Positions 57,777 through 64,000 of a stretch of 64,000 nucleotides of DNA are shown here, piece after piece (the first letter of the stretch is position 1; every line of letters begins with the position of its first letter). The translations under genes were made by a program, and so were the position numbers. The notes under the pieces are model-generated. The model did no database searches and was not told where the DNA came from. It saw nothing but the letters and a program-made list of their open reading frames with translations. The stretch is from NCBI GenBank assembly GCA_964017235.1, contig OZ024928.1:82703566-82767565 (forward strand). The letters run 5' to 3'. This DNA comes from Sabellastarte sp. h YS-2021. Taxonomy: Eukaryota; Annelida; Polychaeta; Sabellida; Sabellidae.

Positions 57777-57844
57777 CTCCCATACACAAACAAGCGTCCC
57801 TTGCGGGACGCTTAATTACTTGATAATTGAAGGATAAAATGACC

Positions 57845-58489
57845 TTACCCGTAACATCTTGAAGGTAAAGGAATACCTAGATCCTGGGAAAGACTCCTGA
57901 AGACTTGGTTGTAGCGGATGTGCCCCCCCCCCCTTTTTTCTTTCCGAGGACAACTGGTCTGAGGGGAAGGATCTAGGACTTGTTGTGCAGCCACTACGGG
58001 TCCCAGGTACAAATTGTTGTCGGTGTCCGACCAAGTAAGGTCTTTTAGGTAAAAATTTGTAAATGTGTTGTGAGCTTTCCAGTGACAGGCTTGCATGATT
58101 TGGTCCACCGATACCCCACCGTAAAAGGCCTTAGAGGCCGCGAAGGCCCGGATGTCATGCGCTTTGACTTGGACCAAGTCCAAGGCTTGTTGATCTGCTT
58201 GTTTGTAACAAAGTAAAATGGTTTGTTTCAACCATGAAGAGAGTGTAGCGGGTCTGATGTCTGAGGTATGTCCTTTCTTAAAGGAGATGAAAAGGAGAGA
58301 ACGAGACCCTCTCAGGTCTTTAGTTCGGTCCAAATAAAACCTCAGGGCCCGTACGGGACACAGGGTCCTGTCTTCTTTAAATTGTCTATCCACAATGGTA
58401 GTCAGAGCAGGGATAGTCACCGGAGACACACTTTGAGAACCTTCTCTTGCTAGTTGGTTTTTGGCTATGAAATCAGAAGAAGGGAACAA
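57845..58489 (-). pseudogene. DIRS copy B tyrosine recombinase, C-terminal part
   Basis: Carries the rest of the catalytic domain: TLCPVRALRFYLDRTKDL, LLFISFKKGHTSDI, HDIRAFAASKAFYGGVS (the H-x-x-R box) and QACHWKAHNTFTNFYLKDL (the His/Trp and nucleophilic Tyr region). A Ser/Pro/Lys-rich tail follows. It is in a different frame from the N-terminal half: a one-base shift lies at about 58,490-58,505, just after the first catalytic Arg. Apart from this the domain looks intact, so the lesion is recent, a sequencing or assembly error, or a site of programmed frameshifting. Confidence 0.88.
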
Positions 58490-60854
58490 GGCAACCTTTT
58501 CCCATTGGCCCTAAATTAGATACTTTGTTAGCGACCCAGGCATGGATTTCGCTGCGGCGCTTGCCGGAGGCCAAGGCTAGCAAGAAAGCAGTTTTTAAAG
58601 TGAGATGTTTGAGGTCTGAGTCTTTCATGGGCTCAAAAGGTGCTTTGGTGAGCTCGTTAAGGACAACAGAAAGGTTCCACTTGGGTAAGTTTCTGGAACT
58701 TTTGGGACGATCCCTGTGAAAACTGGAGAGTAACCTATGAAGGTCTGCATTGTGTGCAATATGTTGGGCTGTTGGGCCCAAAGTGTCAACGATTGCAGTC
58801 CTGTAACCATCAATGGTCGAGGGGCGCCTGTTTAAGTCTTGGTACAGGTACATGAAAAAATCTGAGATTTGTTTCACAGATGGAGTGGAGAAATCCACCG
58901 AATTTTCTCTGCACCATTTTTCAAATAGGGCCCACTTTGACTTGTAGATGGTCCTTGTTGATGACCGCTGAGGGGCAGCAATTCTCTCTGCCACCTCCAC
59001 AGAGAAGCCTTGTTCTTGGAGTTGTCCGCTCCTAGACACCAGGCGTGGAGGTTCAGGTGCTGGGGGTTGTTGTGGAACACCAGCTTGTGGGACTGTTTGA
59101 GTAGGGTTGTTGACACTGGGAGTTGCAGTGGGATCTCTGTTGAGAGCTGCACTAGGTCCCAAAACCAGGGCATCCCTGGCCAGCCTGGGGCTATTACGAT
59201 GATCAGGCACTGGCATTGCCTGATCTTTTGGATCACCTTGTGAAGGAGAGCCGTAGGAGGGTACGCATATGCTGTGAGGTTGGTCCAGTTTATGTTCAGA
59301 GCATCTATGTCCCAGGCCTTTGGGTCTGGGATAGGAGACACGTATAGAGGGAGTTTGTGGTTCAGGTGAGTGGCAAATAGGTCTACATGAGGTGTGAACC
59401 ACTTCTGGCAGATCTGTTTGAAGACCTGTGGGTGCAGAGACCATTCTGTTGACTGCACTTGGTTGGACCTGGATAGCAGGTCGGCCATCACATTCAGGCA
59501 CCCTGGAATGTGCCTGGCTTTCAATGTTATGAGGTAGTGATGGCACCAGGTCATGATCTTCCACAGGAGAGCACACATCTCTGCCGAGTGTGTTCCTCCT
59601 TGTTTGTTGATGTAGGCTACCACTGTTGAGTTGTCCGTCGCAACCAACACTGTTTGATTCTGGCACTGGTCCTTGAAGTCTCGAAGGGCCAGGGAGACCG
59701 CCTTCAATTCTAGGACATTTATGTGAAGCCTTTTTTCCCGATTTGACCACAGACCCTTGGTAAAATTTTGGTCTAAGTGAGCGCCCCAACCTTCGTTTGA
59801 GGCGTCGGTAAAGAGTTGGATACTGTGGTCTTTGGGATGAAGGTCTGCACCTTTCATCACCTTGGAGGGATTTTGCCACCAATCTAGGTGGGCTGCAATG
59901 GCTTCTGTCCAGGGAAGGAGGTTGTCCAGCGACTGAGGATATCTCCAGTGCTCCTTGAGATGAAACTGAAAGGGCCTCATGTGAAGGCGTCCCTCCGGGA
60001 CCATTTTCTCCGTTGAGGCTAGCAACCCAATTAGAGACATCAAACATCTTGCAGTCAAAACACGTTTTGACTTGAGTCGTAGGATCAAATCCTGGAGTTT
60101 GAGCCATCTCTCTAGAGTGGGTTTTACAAGGGCTGAATCTAGGTGGTATTCGTAGCCCACGAACGAAAACACCTGTGTAGGTTTCAGTTCTGATTTTTCC
60201 TGATTTATTATCCATCCCAAGGACTGAGTCAGTTCTACTACTGCCTGAGTGTTCACTTGTGCTTCCTCCTGAGACTGGGACCTGATCAGCCAGTCGTCCA
60301 GGTATTGGTGAATTCTGAGTCCTCTTGAGAGGGCCATTAGTTTCACTTCCTTTACGATCATTGTAAAGACCTGGGGGGCTGTGGCCAGTCCGAACGGGAG
60401 GGAGGTGAATTGGAACACCTGAGCCTTGTAGCAAAACCTTAGGTATTTCCTTGAGCTTGGGTGGATGGGGATATGCAGGTAGGCGTCCGACAGATCTATC
60501 GACGATACCCACTCCCCTGGAATCAGGGAGGTCCTGATGGACTCTGGAGTTTCCATTTTGAACTTTTCTACGTGTAGAAAAGTATTGAGCCTGCTTAAGT
60601 CTATAACTGGCCTCCACCTTTGGTGAGGCTTGGGTACTAGGAACAGGCGACTGTAAAACCCGAGAGATTTTACATTGTCTACCCTTTCGATAGCGTTCTT
60701 TGACAGGAGAGACTGGATACAAGTAGCCAAGGCTTGGTCTTTTTGTTGGGCCTTGTACTCTGACAGAATCAGAGGAAATCTGATCAAGTTTGGCTTTGAA
60801 CGGAATGGCAGAACGTAGCCATTGGTGATAATGTTTAACACGTTTTGAGAACAT
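58473..60854 (-). CDS. DIRS copy B overlapping frame leading into the recombinase N-terminal half
   Basis: The frame is open for 793 codons. The first ~580 overlie the RT-RNase H gene in another frame, and the last ~200 are the recombinase: ERIAAPQRSSTRTIYKSKWA, STIDGYRTAIVDTL, HRDRPKSSRNLPKW, LASGKRRSEIHAW with catalytic Arg at codon 766 or 767. DIRS elements often have a recombinase frame overlapping RT. The overlapping part has no known domain, but a frame in the same register is open in copy A (19850-21046), and both contain YRRLKRRLGR. The start codon is undetermined. The frame ends at the shift near 58,490. Confidence 0.75.
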   Translation of the reverse strand: MFSKRVKHYHQWLRSAIPFKAKLDQISSDSVRVQGPTKRPSLGYLYPVSPVKERYRKGRQCKISRVLQSPVPSTQASPKVEASYRLKQAQYFSTRRKVQNGNSRVHQDLPDSRGVGIVDRSVGRLPAYPHPPKLKEIPKVLLQGSGVPIHLPPVRTGHSPPGLYNDRKGSETNGPLKRTQNSPIPGRLADQVPVSGGSTSEHSGSSRTDSVLGMDNKSGKIRTETYTGVFVRGLRIPPRFSPCKTHSREMAQTPGFDPTTQVKTCFDCKMFDVSNWVASLNGENGPGGTPSHEALSVSSQGALEISSVAGQPPSLDRSHCSPPRLVAKSLQGDERCRPSSQRPQYPTLYRRLKRRLGRSLRPKFYQGSVVKSGKKASHKCPRIEGGLPGPSRLQGPVPESNSVGCDGQLNSGSLHQQTRRNTLGRDVCSPVEDHDLVPSLPHNIESQAHSRVPECDGRPAIQVQPSAVNRMVSAPTGLQTDLPEVVHTSCRPICHSPEPQTPSIRVSYPRPKGLGHRCSEHKLDQPHSICVPSYGSPSQGDPKDQAMPVPDHRNSPRLARDALVLGPSAALNRDPTATPSVNNPTQTVPQAGVPQQPPAPEPPRLVSRSGQLQEQGFSVEVAERIAAPQRSSTRTIYKSKWALFEKWCRENSVDFSTPSVKQISDFFMYLYQDLNRRPSTIDGYRTAIVDTLGPTAQHIAHNADLHRLLSSFHRDRPKSSRNLPKWNLSVVLNELTKAPFEPMKDSDLKHLTLKTAFLLALASGKRRSEIHAWVANKVSNLGPMGKGCLVPFF

Positions 60855-61180
60855 TTGTTTGTGAGCCAGTCTCTCCTGAAAGAACGGAGGCGACCTCCTA
60901 CTGGTGGACTGAGTGAGGCTTTGGAGGAGTCATTGGGGAGGGGGGTTTCCACGCCCCCTTCCTCTATTGTGGGGTCGAAAACGACCCCTGAAGCCTCTGA
61001 AGTTGGATTTTCCTCTTCCCGAAGGAAAGGACTGGTTACTGCTTTGAGAGGTATTGCCCCCATAGGGGCGTTTCCTGTAGGAGCCTCTTTTCTTGTGGGG
61101 ACCACGAAAGGGCTTATTCTGGTAGGGTGGAAAACCCTGAGAATCTTTTGAGGTGCCTTTTTTGAGAAGGAAGTCCTCAC
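58874..61180 (-). CDS. DIRS copy B reverse transcriptase - RNase H
   Basis: A 768-codon frame. The RT spans about residues 170-345 (RLFLVPKPHQRWRPVIDL, LDL-type SIDLSDAYLHIPI, LPFGLATAP, catalytic YLDD at 293-296). The RNase H follows with Asp459 (LFTDAS), Glu491, Asp516 (VATDNS) and Asp567 (VMADLLSR), so all four metal ligands are present. A conserved C-terminal linker (HVDLFATHLNHKLPLYVSPI, IAPGWPGMPWFWD) of the kind seen in DIRS/Ngaro elements completes it. It overlaps the gag end by about 250 bp in another frame. The listed first codon is not an ATG, so translation probably uses frameshifting or reinitiation. Looks enzymatically intact. Confidence 0.92.
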   Translation of the reverse strand: MRTSFSKKAPQKILRVFHPTRISPFVVPTRKEAPTGNAPMGAIPLKAVTSPFLREEENPTSEASGVVFDPTIEEGGVETPLPNDSSKASLSPPVGGRLRSFRRDWLTNKCSQNVLNIITNGYVLPFRSKPNLIRFPLILSEYKAQQKDQALATCIQSLLSKNAIERVDNVKSLGFYSRLFLVPKPHQRWRPVIDLSRLNTFLHVEKFKMETPESIRTSLIPGEWVSSIDLSDAYLHIPIHPSSRKYLRFCYKAQVFQFTSLPFGLATAPQVFTMIVKEVKLMALSRGLRIHQYLDDWLIRSQSQEEAQVNTQAVVELTQSLGWIINQEKSELKPTQVFSFVGYEYHLDSALVKPTLERWLKLQDLILRLKSKRVLTARCLMSLIGLLASTEKMVPEGRLHMRPFQFHLKEHWRYPQSLDNLLPWTEAIAAHLDWWQNPSKVMKGADLHPKDHSIQLFTDASNEGWGAHLDQNFTKGLWSNREKRLHINVLELKAVSLALRDFKDQCQNQTVLVATDNSTVVAYINKQGGTHSAEMCALLWKIMTWCHHYLITLKARHIPGCLNVMADLLSRSNQVQSTEWSLHPQVFKQICQKWFTPHVDLFATHLNHKLPLYVSPIPDPKAWDIDALNINWTNLTAYAYPPTALLHKVIQKIRQCQCLIIVIAPGWPGMPWFWDLVQLSTEIPLQLPVSTTLLKQSHKLVFHNNPQHLNLHAWCLGADNSKNKASLWRWQRELLPLSGHQQGPSTSQSGPYLKNGAEKIRWISPLHL

Positions 61181-63095
61181 CTTCCTTCACTAATTGAGAC
61201 TCGAACAAGGAAGCGTCCCAAAAGGACGAGTTCCTGAGTTCTTGACGTCTCGTTTCTCCTAATTGTGGATGTAATAGAGTCATCTCGGCTTCGCGCCTAA
61301 GCAAGCCGGTATTAGCCATAGAGTATAATTCCCTCTGCAAAATATGGGCTAGAGATTTGCTGAGACAAGTGAGGGCCCTGTGTTGAACAAGTACTGTCTT
61401 GTTCCAAAAATCTAAGTAGTCAGCTACTTCCTCATATCCGCGCTTTGCTGCTCTCTCAGGATCGGCACCTTTTTGAATCTGAGATTTAATCTTCTTGACC
61501 GTAGACTTGATGCTATGTTGACATTTTTCCAATGAAGCATTGCAAGAAGAGGAGGTCTTGGCAAAAGCAGCGGTGAAGTTGAGGGTAGAGATATTTTGTC
61601 TAGCCTGAAGTTCTAGCTCCTTGAGAACTGGCAGGGGAACTCTGGCTACTGGGGGCCCAGAAGGTCTAGGAGTAATACAGATCTTAGCAAAGTCTGTATT
61701 CAACTCCTGGATTTTGTCTTGAAAAGTTGGTTGTCCCACCTTGTACCACTTTGAAGTTGAGGGAGGAGGCTTGACATATTTTCCCTCAGATAAGTTGGCA
61801 GCCTTAAAGTCATGTTGGAATTTATCAAAGGCGTCCTTGATAACTGAGCTAAGTGGAAGAATAGAGGAGGGACCTCTAGGTCTGAGCTCTTGACGGCCTT
61901 TTTCATCATCCAGACCCAACACCGAGGTGGAAGACCTGGGCATAGATTCCCTGGGGTCAGGGAGAGACAAAATACGCCTGAAGGTATCAACTTCCTCAGA
62001 GTATTGTGAGGGCATGTCAGACAAAGCTACTGCCCTATAATAAGGGGGGTCTGGATCATGTTGTGGGAGGTCTTGATCAGAAGCAACTCCTGAGGGCTGA
62101 GCCCTAGAGGGCTTAGAAGACCTGTGTCTGGCTACAGGGGAGTGATCCTCCTCTGAGGTAAAAGACACGTATCTAGATCTTGATTTATGTTTGCTCTTGT
62201 CAGAGTGCTTTTTGGATCTAGAAGAAGGGATCCGAGGTTCATCGGAATCCTCATTTAGTTGGTCCGAGGCAGAGCTCGGGTCAACTGGCTGCCTATGGCT
62301 TTGCTTTTTGTGAGAGTACGAAACCTCTTCGGGATGACCTTCAGAGGGGACAACGTACTGATCCGAGGAAGGTTGAGTAGATACTAAACGAGGAGGAAGA
62401 GCTGGACCGTAGTCCACATCCATATCCTCGCTTGGAATGTTAGTACTAGATCTCGGAGGGGGCAAATCCAGAGGGGCAGCAGAAGAACTGGACAAGCCAG
62501 GTTTTGAAGCAAGAGTCGAGGACTGAGCCTCGACTTTCTGTTTTACAGTCAACTCCTCTCGGAGTGACTTAAAAGCTTCCAACATGGATGCCTGAAAGGA
62601 ACCCATTTGCTGCTGTAAGTGTATATTTAAGGAATCACCGAGTGATTTCTCTAAATTTGACTGGATTTTATTTTGCAAAGCTGTACCAGGGGTGGGTGGA
62701 ACGGTTTTTGCTGGCGTTTTCAAAGACAGGGAACTGAAGGCAAGAGGTTGTGGACGGGGGGGTGAGGTAAAAAGGCTATCAGCCGCACACTCGAGGTCTG
62801 CATTAGACCCAGTGAAGGAATCCCCGTCGCCTTCACCCAAAAGATCTAGTTCATCTTTGGAACTAGTTGTCGCTTTCTGCTTTTTCAAATACCGTTTCCG
62901 GTTTTGGATTTTCTGAAGTTGCTCATCTGTAAAAGACGTGCAAACTTCGCAAGGGGTTTCAAAGGTGACACAGGGGTCATCTCCCTTGCCAGCCTCCCTA
63001 CAAGTAGGGCAGAAATTATGTGTATCAAAACTAAAGCAGAAATGGCGGCATTTCTGCGCTCTCGGTTTGTCTTTATTTGCTTGATGTGTAGACAT
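60930..63095 (-). CDS. DIRS copy B gag
   Basis: I place the start at the first ATG (63095, context ACAAAATG). The frame is open upstream only through a TTG. Residues 16-52 contain a zinc-binding box (Cys16, His18, His26, Cys29, Cys32, Cys42, Cys49, Cys52) shared with copy A. A long Ser/Pro/Lys-rich disordered region follows, then a helical domain (about residues 390-650: AFDKFQHDFKAANLSEGKY, VARVPLPVLKELELQARQNI, LVQHRALTCLSKSLAHILQR), then a basic tail with RGKSNFRGFRGRFRP and RGRGRG. The tail suggests RNA binding. The frame is uninterrupted, so this copy could still make gag. Confidence 0.9.
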   Translation of the reverse strand: MSTHQANKDKPRAQKCRHFCFSFDTHNFCPTCREAGKGDDPCVTFETPCEVCTSFTDEQLQKIQNRKRYLKKQKATTSSKDELDLLGEGDGDSFTGSNADLECAADSLFTSPPRPQPLAFSSLSLKTPAKTVPPTPGTALQNKIQSNLEKSLGDSLNIHLQQQMGSFQASMLEAFKSLREELTVKQKVEAQSSTLASKPGLSSSSAAPLDLPPPRSSTNIPSEDMDVDYGPALPPRLVSTQPSSDQYVVPSEGHPEEVSYSHKKQSHRQPVDPSSASDQLNEDSDEPRIPSSRSKKHSDKSKHKSRSRYVSFTSEEDHSPVARHRSSKPSRAQPSGVASDQDLPQHDPDPPYYRAVALSDMPSQYSEEVDTFRRILSLPDPRESMPRSSTSVLGLDDEKGRQELRPRGPSSILPLSSVIKDAFDKFQHDFKAANLSEGKYVKPPPSTSKWYKVGQPTFQDKIQELNTDFAKICITPRPSGPPVARVPLPVLKELELQARQNISTLNFTAAFAKTSSSCNASLEKCQHSIKSTVKKIKSQIQKGADPERAAKRGYEEVADYLDFWNKTVLVQHRALTCLSKSLAHILQRELYSMANTGLLRREAEMTLLHPQLGETRRQELRNSSFWDASLFESQLVKEGEDFLLKKGTSKDSQGFPPYQNKPFRGPHKKRGSYRKRPYGGNTSQSSNQSFPSGRGKSNFRGFRGRFRPHNRGRGRGNPPPQ

Positions 63096-63320
63096 TTTGT
63101 ATGCAATAAAAGACGTAGAAAGAATTAGCCTGAACCGAGGAAAACTCAAAACACGCGACTGCAATAAAAATACTTATCCTGTGGAAATGAAACTTTTACA
63201 GAATAATCTATGATATATATTACAAGAAATATGCAAATATTAGCCTCCAACAATAAGTAAAGTCTGAGAAATAAATGAAAATGTCTGTATATTTACAAAC
63301 TGCTACCAGTCAATCGTGGC
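63096..63320 (-). promoter_or_regulatory. DIRS copy B 5' untranslated / leader region
   Basis: About 225 bp between the 5' terminal repeat and the gag ATG. With the terminal repeat it should contain the promoter by analogy with studied DIRS elements. I see no certain TATA or initiator. Confidence 0.45.
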
Positions 63321-63487
63321 CAACGAGAAAGTAGGACGATTGGTCAGAAGTTATCACGTGACGACAACTACCAGTATATCCGGTGGCTAACAAGAACTGT
63401 CTTTTTTTCTAAGACGTTGGCCCCGGGTGTGGCAACCCAAGATCAGCATTAAGTCCCACATGGTAAGCTATTGTAGCGTAATAAAAT
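63321..63487. repeat. DIRS copy B terminal inverted repeat, 5' side
   Basis: Reverse complement of 52112-52243 plus a unique outer ~35 bp ending GCGTAATAAAAT. Contains CACGTG (63355-63360) within TCACGTGAC, a strong E-box/USF-type palindrome, preserved in both terminal repeats. Confidence 0.93.
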
Positions 63488-63728
63488 AGGTTATTGTGTG
63501 TTTTCGATAGTGTAACCTTAGTCTCATCTTACTGTAGTGACCTTGCCATTTTTACATCATGTCTGGGCCCGGACAATTTTTTGAGACCTAAGGCTTTTAC
63601 TCAGAAAATGTAAAAAGGGTATAACACACTTGATTTTCACACCACATCTATGAAAAGTGTGACAAGATATGTACCAAATATGAAATAAATGTGGGAGAAA
63701 GTATACCCCACAGCTTTAACATAAGTAA
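63488..63728. other. Sequence between DIRS copy B and H1 copy 5
   Basis: About 240 bp of AT-rich sequence, no feature recognised. Confidence 0.5.
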
Positions 63729-64000
63729 CTAGATTGGGCCAACTCGGCGCCAACATATCCCCAGACAGGTCCATCACTCACGCCACAGGTTTTGATCAGG
63801 AATTTTTTAAAACATAATTACCCATTATTATATGAACTTCAGCACATCAATCTACTCTGTTTATATCTTCCCAAGGAAGATGGTGTATCCCCAGACGCCG
63901 AATACATAACTCAAATTATATTTTCAATCTTCCTGCAATGATAACTCTAAACCTATTTTCAAAGTATTTAAATGATTGATGATTGAATGTCCATTCTAAA
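63729..64000 (-). mobile_element. H1 Helentron-like element, copy 5 (runs off the window)
   Basis: Starts CTAGATTGGGCCAACTCGGC and follows copies 2, 3 and 4 closely over the 272 bp visible, including ATATCCCCAGAC and 'aattacccattattatatga'. Confidence 0.9.

Larger units (their letters stand above)
52772..57815 (-). mobile_element. H2 Helentron-like element with 4-kb satellite core, inside DIRS copy B
   Basis: The left end is CTAGAGGATCG with a small hairpin (TTTTTGC/GCAAAAA) and subterminal AAGCGTCCC (52824-52832). The right end is a perfect hairpin AAGCGTCCC-TTGC-GGGACGCTT (57792-57813). GGGACGCTT is the inverse of the left 9-mer. Read on minus this is the H1 architecture: hairpin at the 5' end, inverted arm near the 3' end, 3' CTAG. 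The body has 169-bp units on both sides (52,870-53,270 and 56,753-57,400) around a 133-bp satellite array, then a GCCGGCGGA repeat. It encodes no protein. Confidence 0.85.
52054..63487 (-). mobile_element. DIRS-type retrotransposon copy B (nearly complete)
   Basis: A minus-strand element with terminal inverted repeats (63321-63487 and 52054-52243), gag, RT-RNase H, tyrosine recombinase and an internal complementary region (52311-52413) beside the 3' terminal repeat. This is the classical DIRS1 layout. The boundaries come from the internal complementary region, which fuses both ends. Total length is 11.4 kb, but 5.0 kb is a Helentron-like insertion (H2, 52772-57815), leaving about 6.4 kb, normal for DIRS. 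No target duplication is evident, as expected for recombinase-mediated integration of a circular DNA. It lies in the same orientation as STIP1. Confidence 0.93.

Noticed and set aside
62692-63128. Plus-strand open frames opposite the start of copy B gag
   Set aside because: Shadows of the gag coding sequence with no domain.
45920-64000. First STIP1 exon(s) encoding the start of TPR1
   Set aside because: I searched the minus strand for the KGN.A and YSNR-type motifs of TPR1 and found none. They are probably beyond 64,000.

Overview
This is a 64 kb window of animal nuclear DNA. It is AT-rich, has spliced exons with GT-AG borders, and is dominated by transposable elements (TEs) and tandem repeats. 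The repertoire points to a lophotrochozoan, probably a bivalve mollusc: DIRS-type tyrosine-recombinase retrotransposons, several Helentron-like non-autonomous families carrying tandem repeats, a tRNA-Gly-like SINE, hAT MITEs and CR1/L2-type LINE ends. The species assignment is inference; nothing here fixes it.

The host gene is STIP1/HOP, the Hsp70-Hsp90 co-chaperone, on the minus strand. Seven internal exons are readable: 45778-45919, 35394-35544, 31024-31228, 29894-30020, 6695-6797, 777-897 and 89-185. They run from the last TPR of TPR1 through DP1, the acidic linker and all of TPR2A to the start of TPR2B. Every junction is in phase. The N-terminal TPR1 exon(s) and the C-terminal part lie outside the window, so the intron upstream of the 45.9 kb exon is at least 18 kb and the one between 29.9 and 6.8 kb is about 23 kb. 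Essentially everything else sits inside or upstream of this gene.

Layout. 1-6.7 kb: two exons, ~150-bp tandem repeats, a degenerate DIRS fragment (D) and Helentron-like ends. 7.1-28.6 kb: a compound of two minus-strand DIRS elements. The decayed one (C, 7.13-12.3 kb) keeps its left terminal repeat and internal complementary region. The better-preserved one (A, 19.16-28.56 kb) is truncated in its recombinase. Between them lie copies of a ~3.3-3.7 kb Helentron-like element called H1 here. The gag gene of A is split by a hAT element with an 8-bp target duplication, which itself carries another H1 copy. 28.6-36 kb: three STIP1 exons, family H5, family H3 (satellite units with nuclear-receptor-type half sites) and a second hAT MITE. 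36-49 kb: a 36-bp VNTR, a chain of related satellites (133 bp, ~160/321 bp, ~155 bp), another H1 copy, one STIP1 exon and a SINE. 49-51.5 kb: a second H3 copy with inserted palindromes. 52.05-63.49 kb: a nearly complete DIRS element (B) with gag, RT-RNase H and tyrosine recombinase frames, terminal inverted repeats and the diagnostic internal complementary region. Its 3' region is inflated by a 5 kb Helentron-like insertion (H2) full of satellite DNA. 63.73 kb to the end: the start of a further H1 copy.

The most distinctive signal is the shared design of the H families. Read on the minus strand, each starts with a perfect hairpin, carries tandem repeats, repeats one hairpin arm in inverted orientation near the other end, and (H1, H2) finishes in CTAG next to T. 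One H1 copy sits in a satellite whose intact neighbouring units show the empty site, proving insertion without a target duplication.
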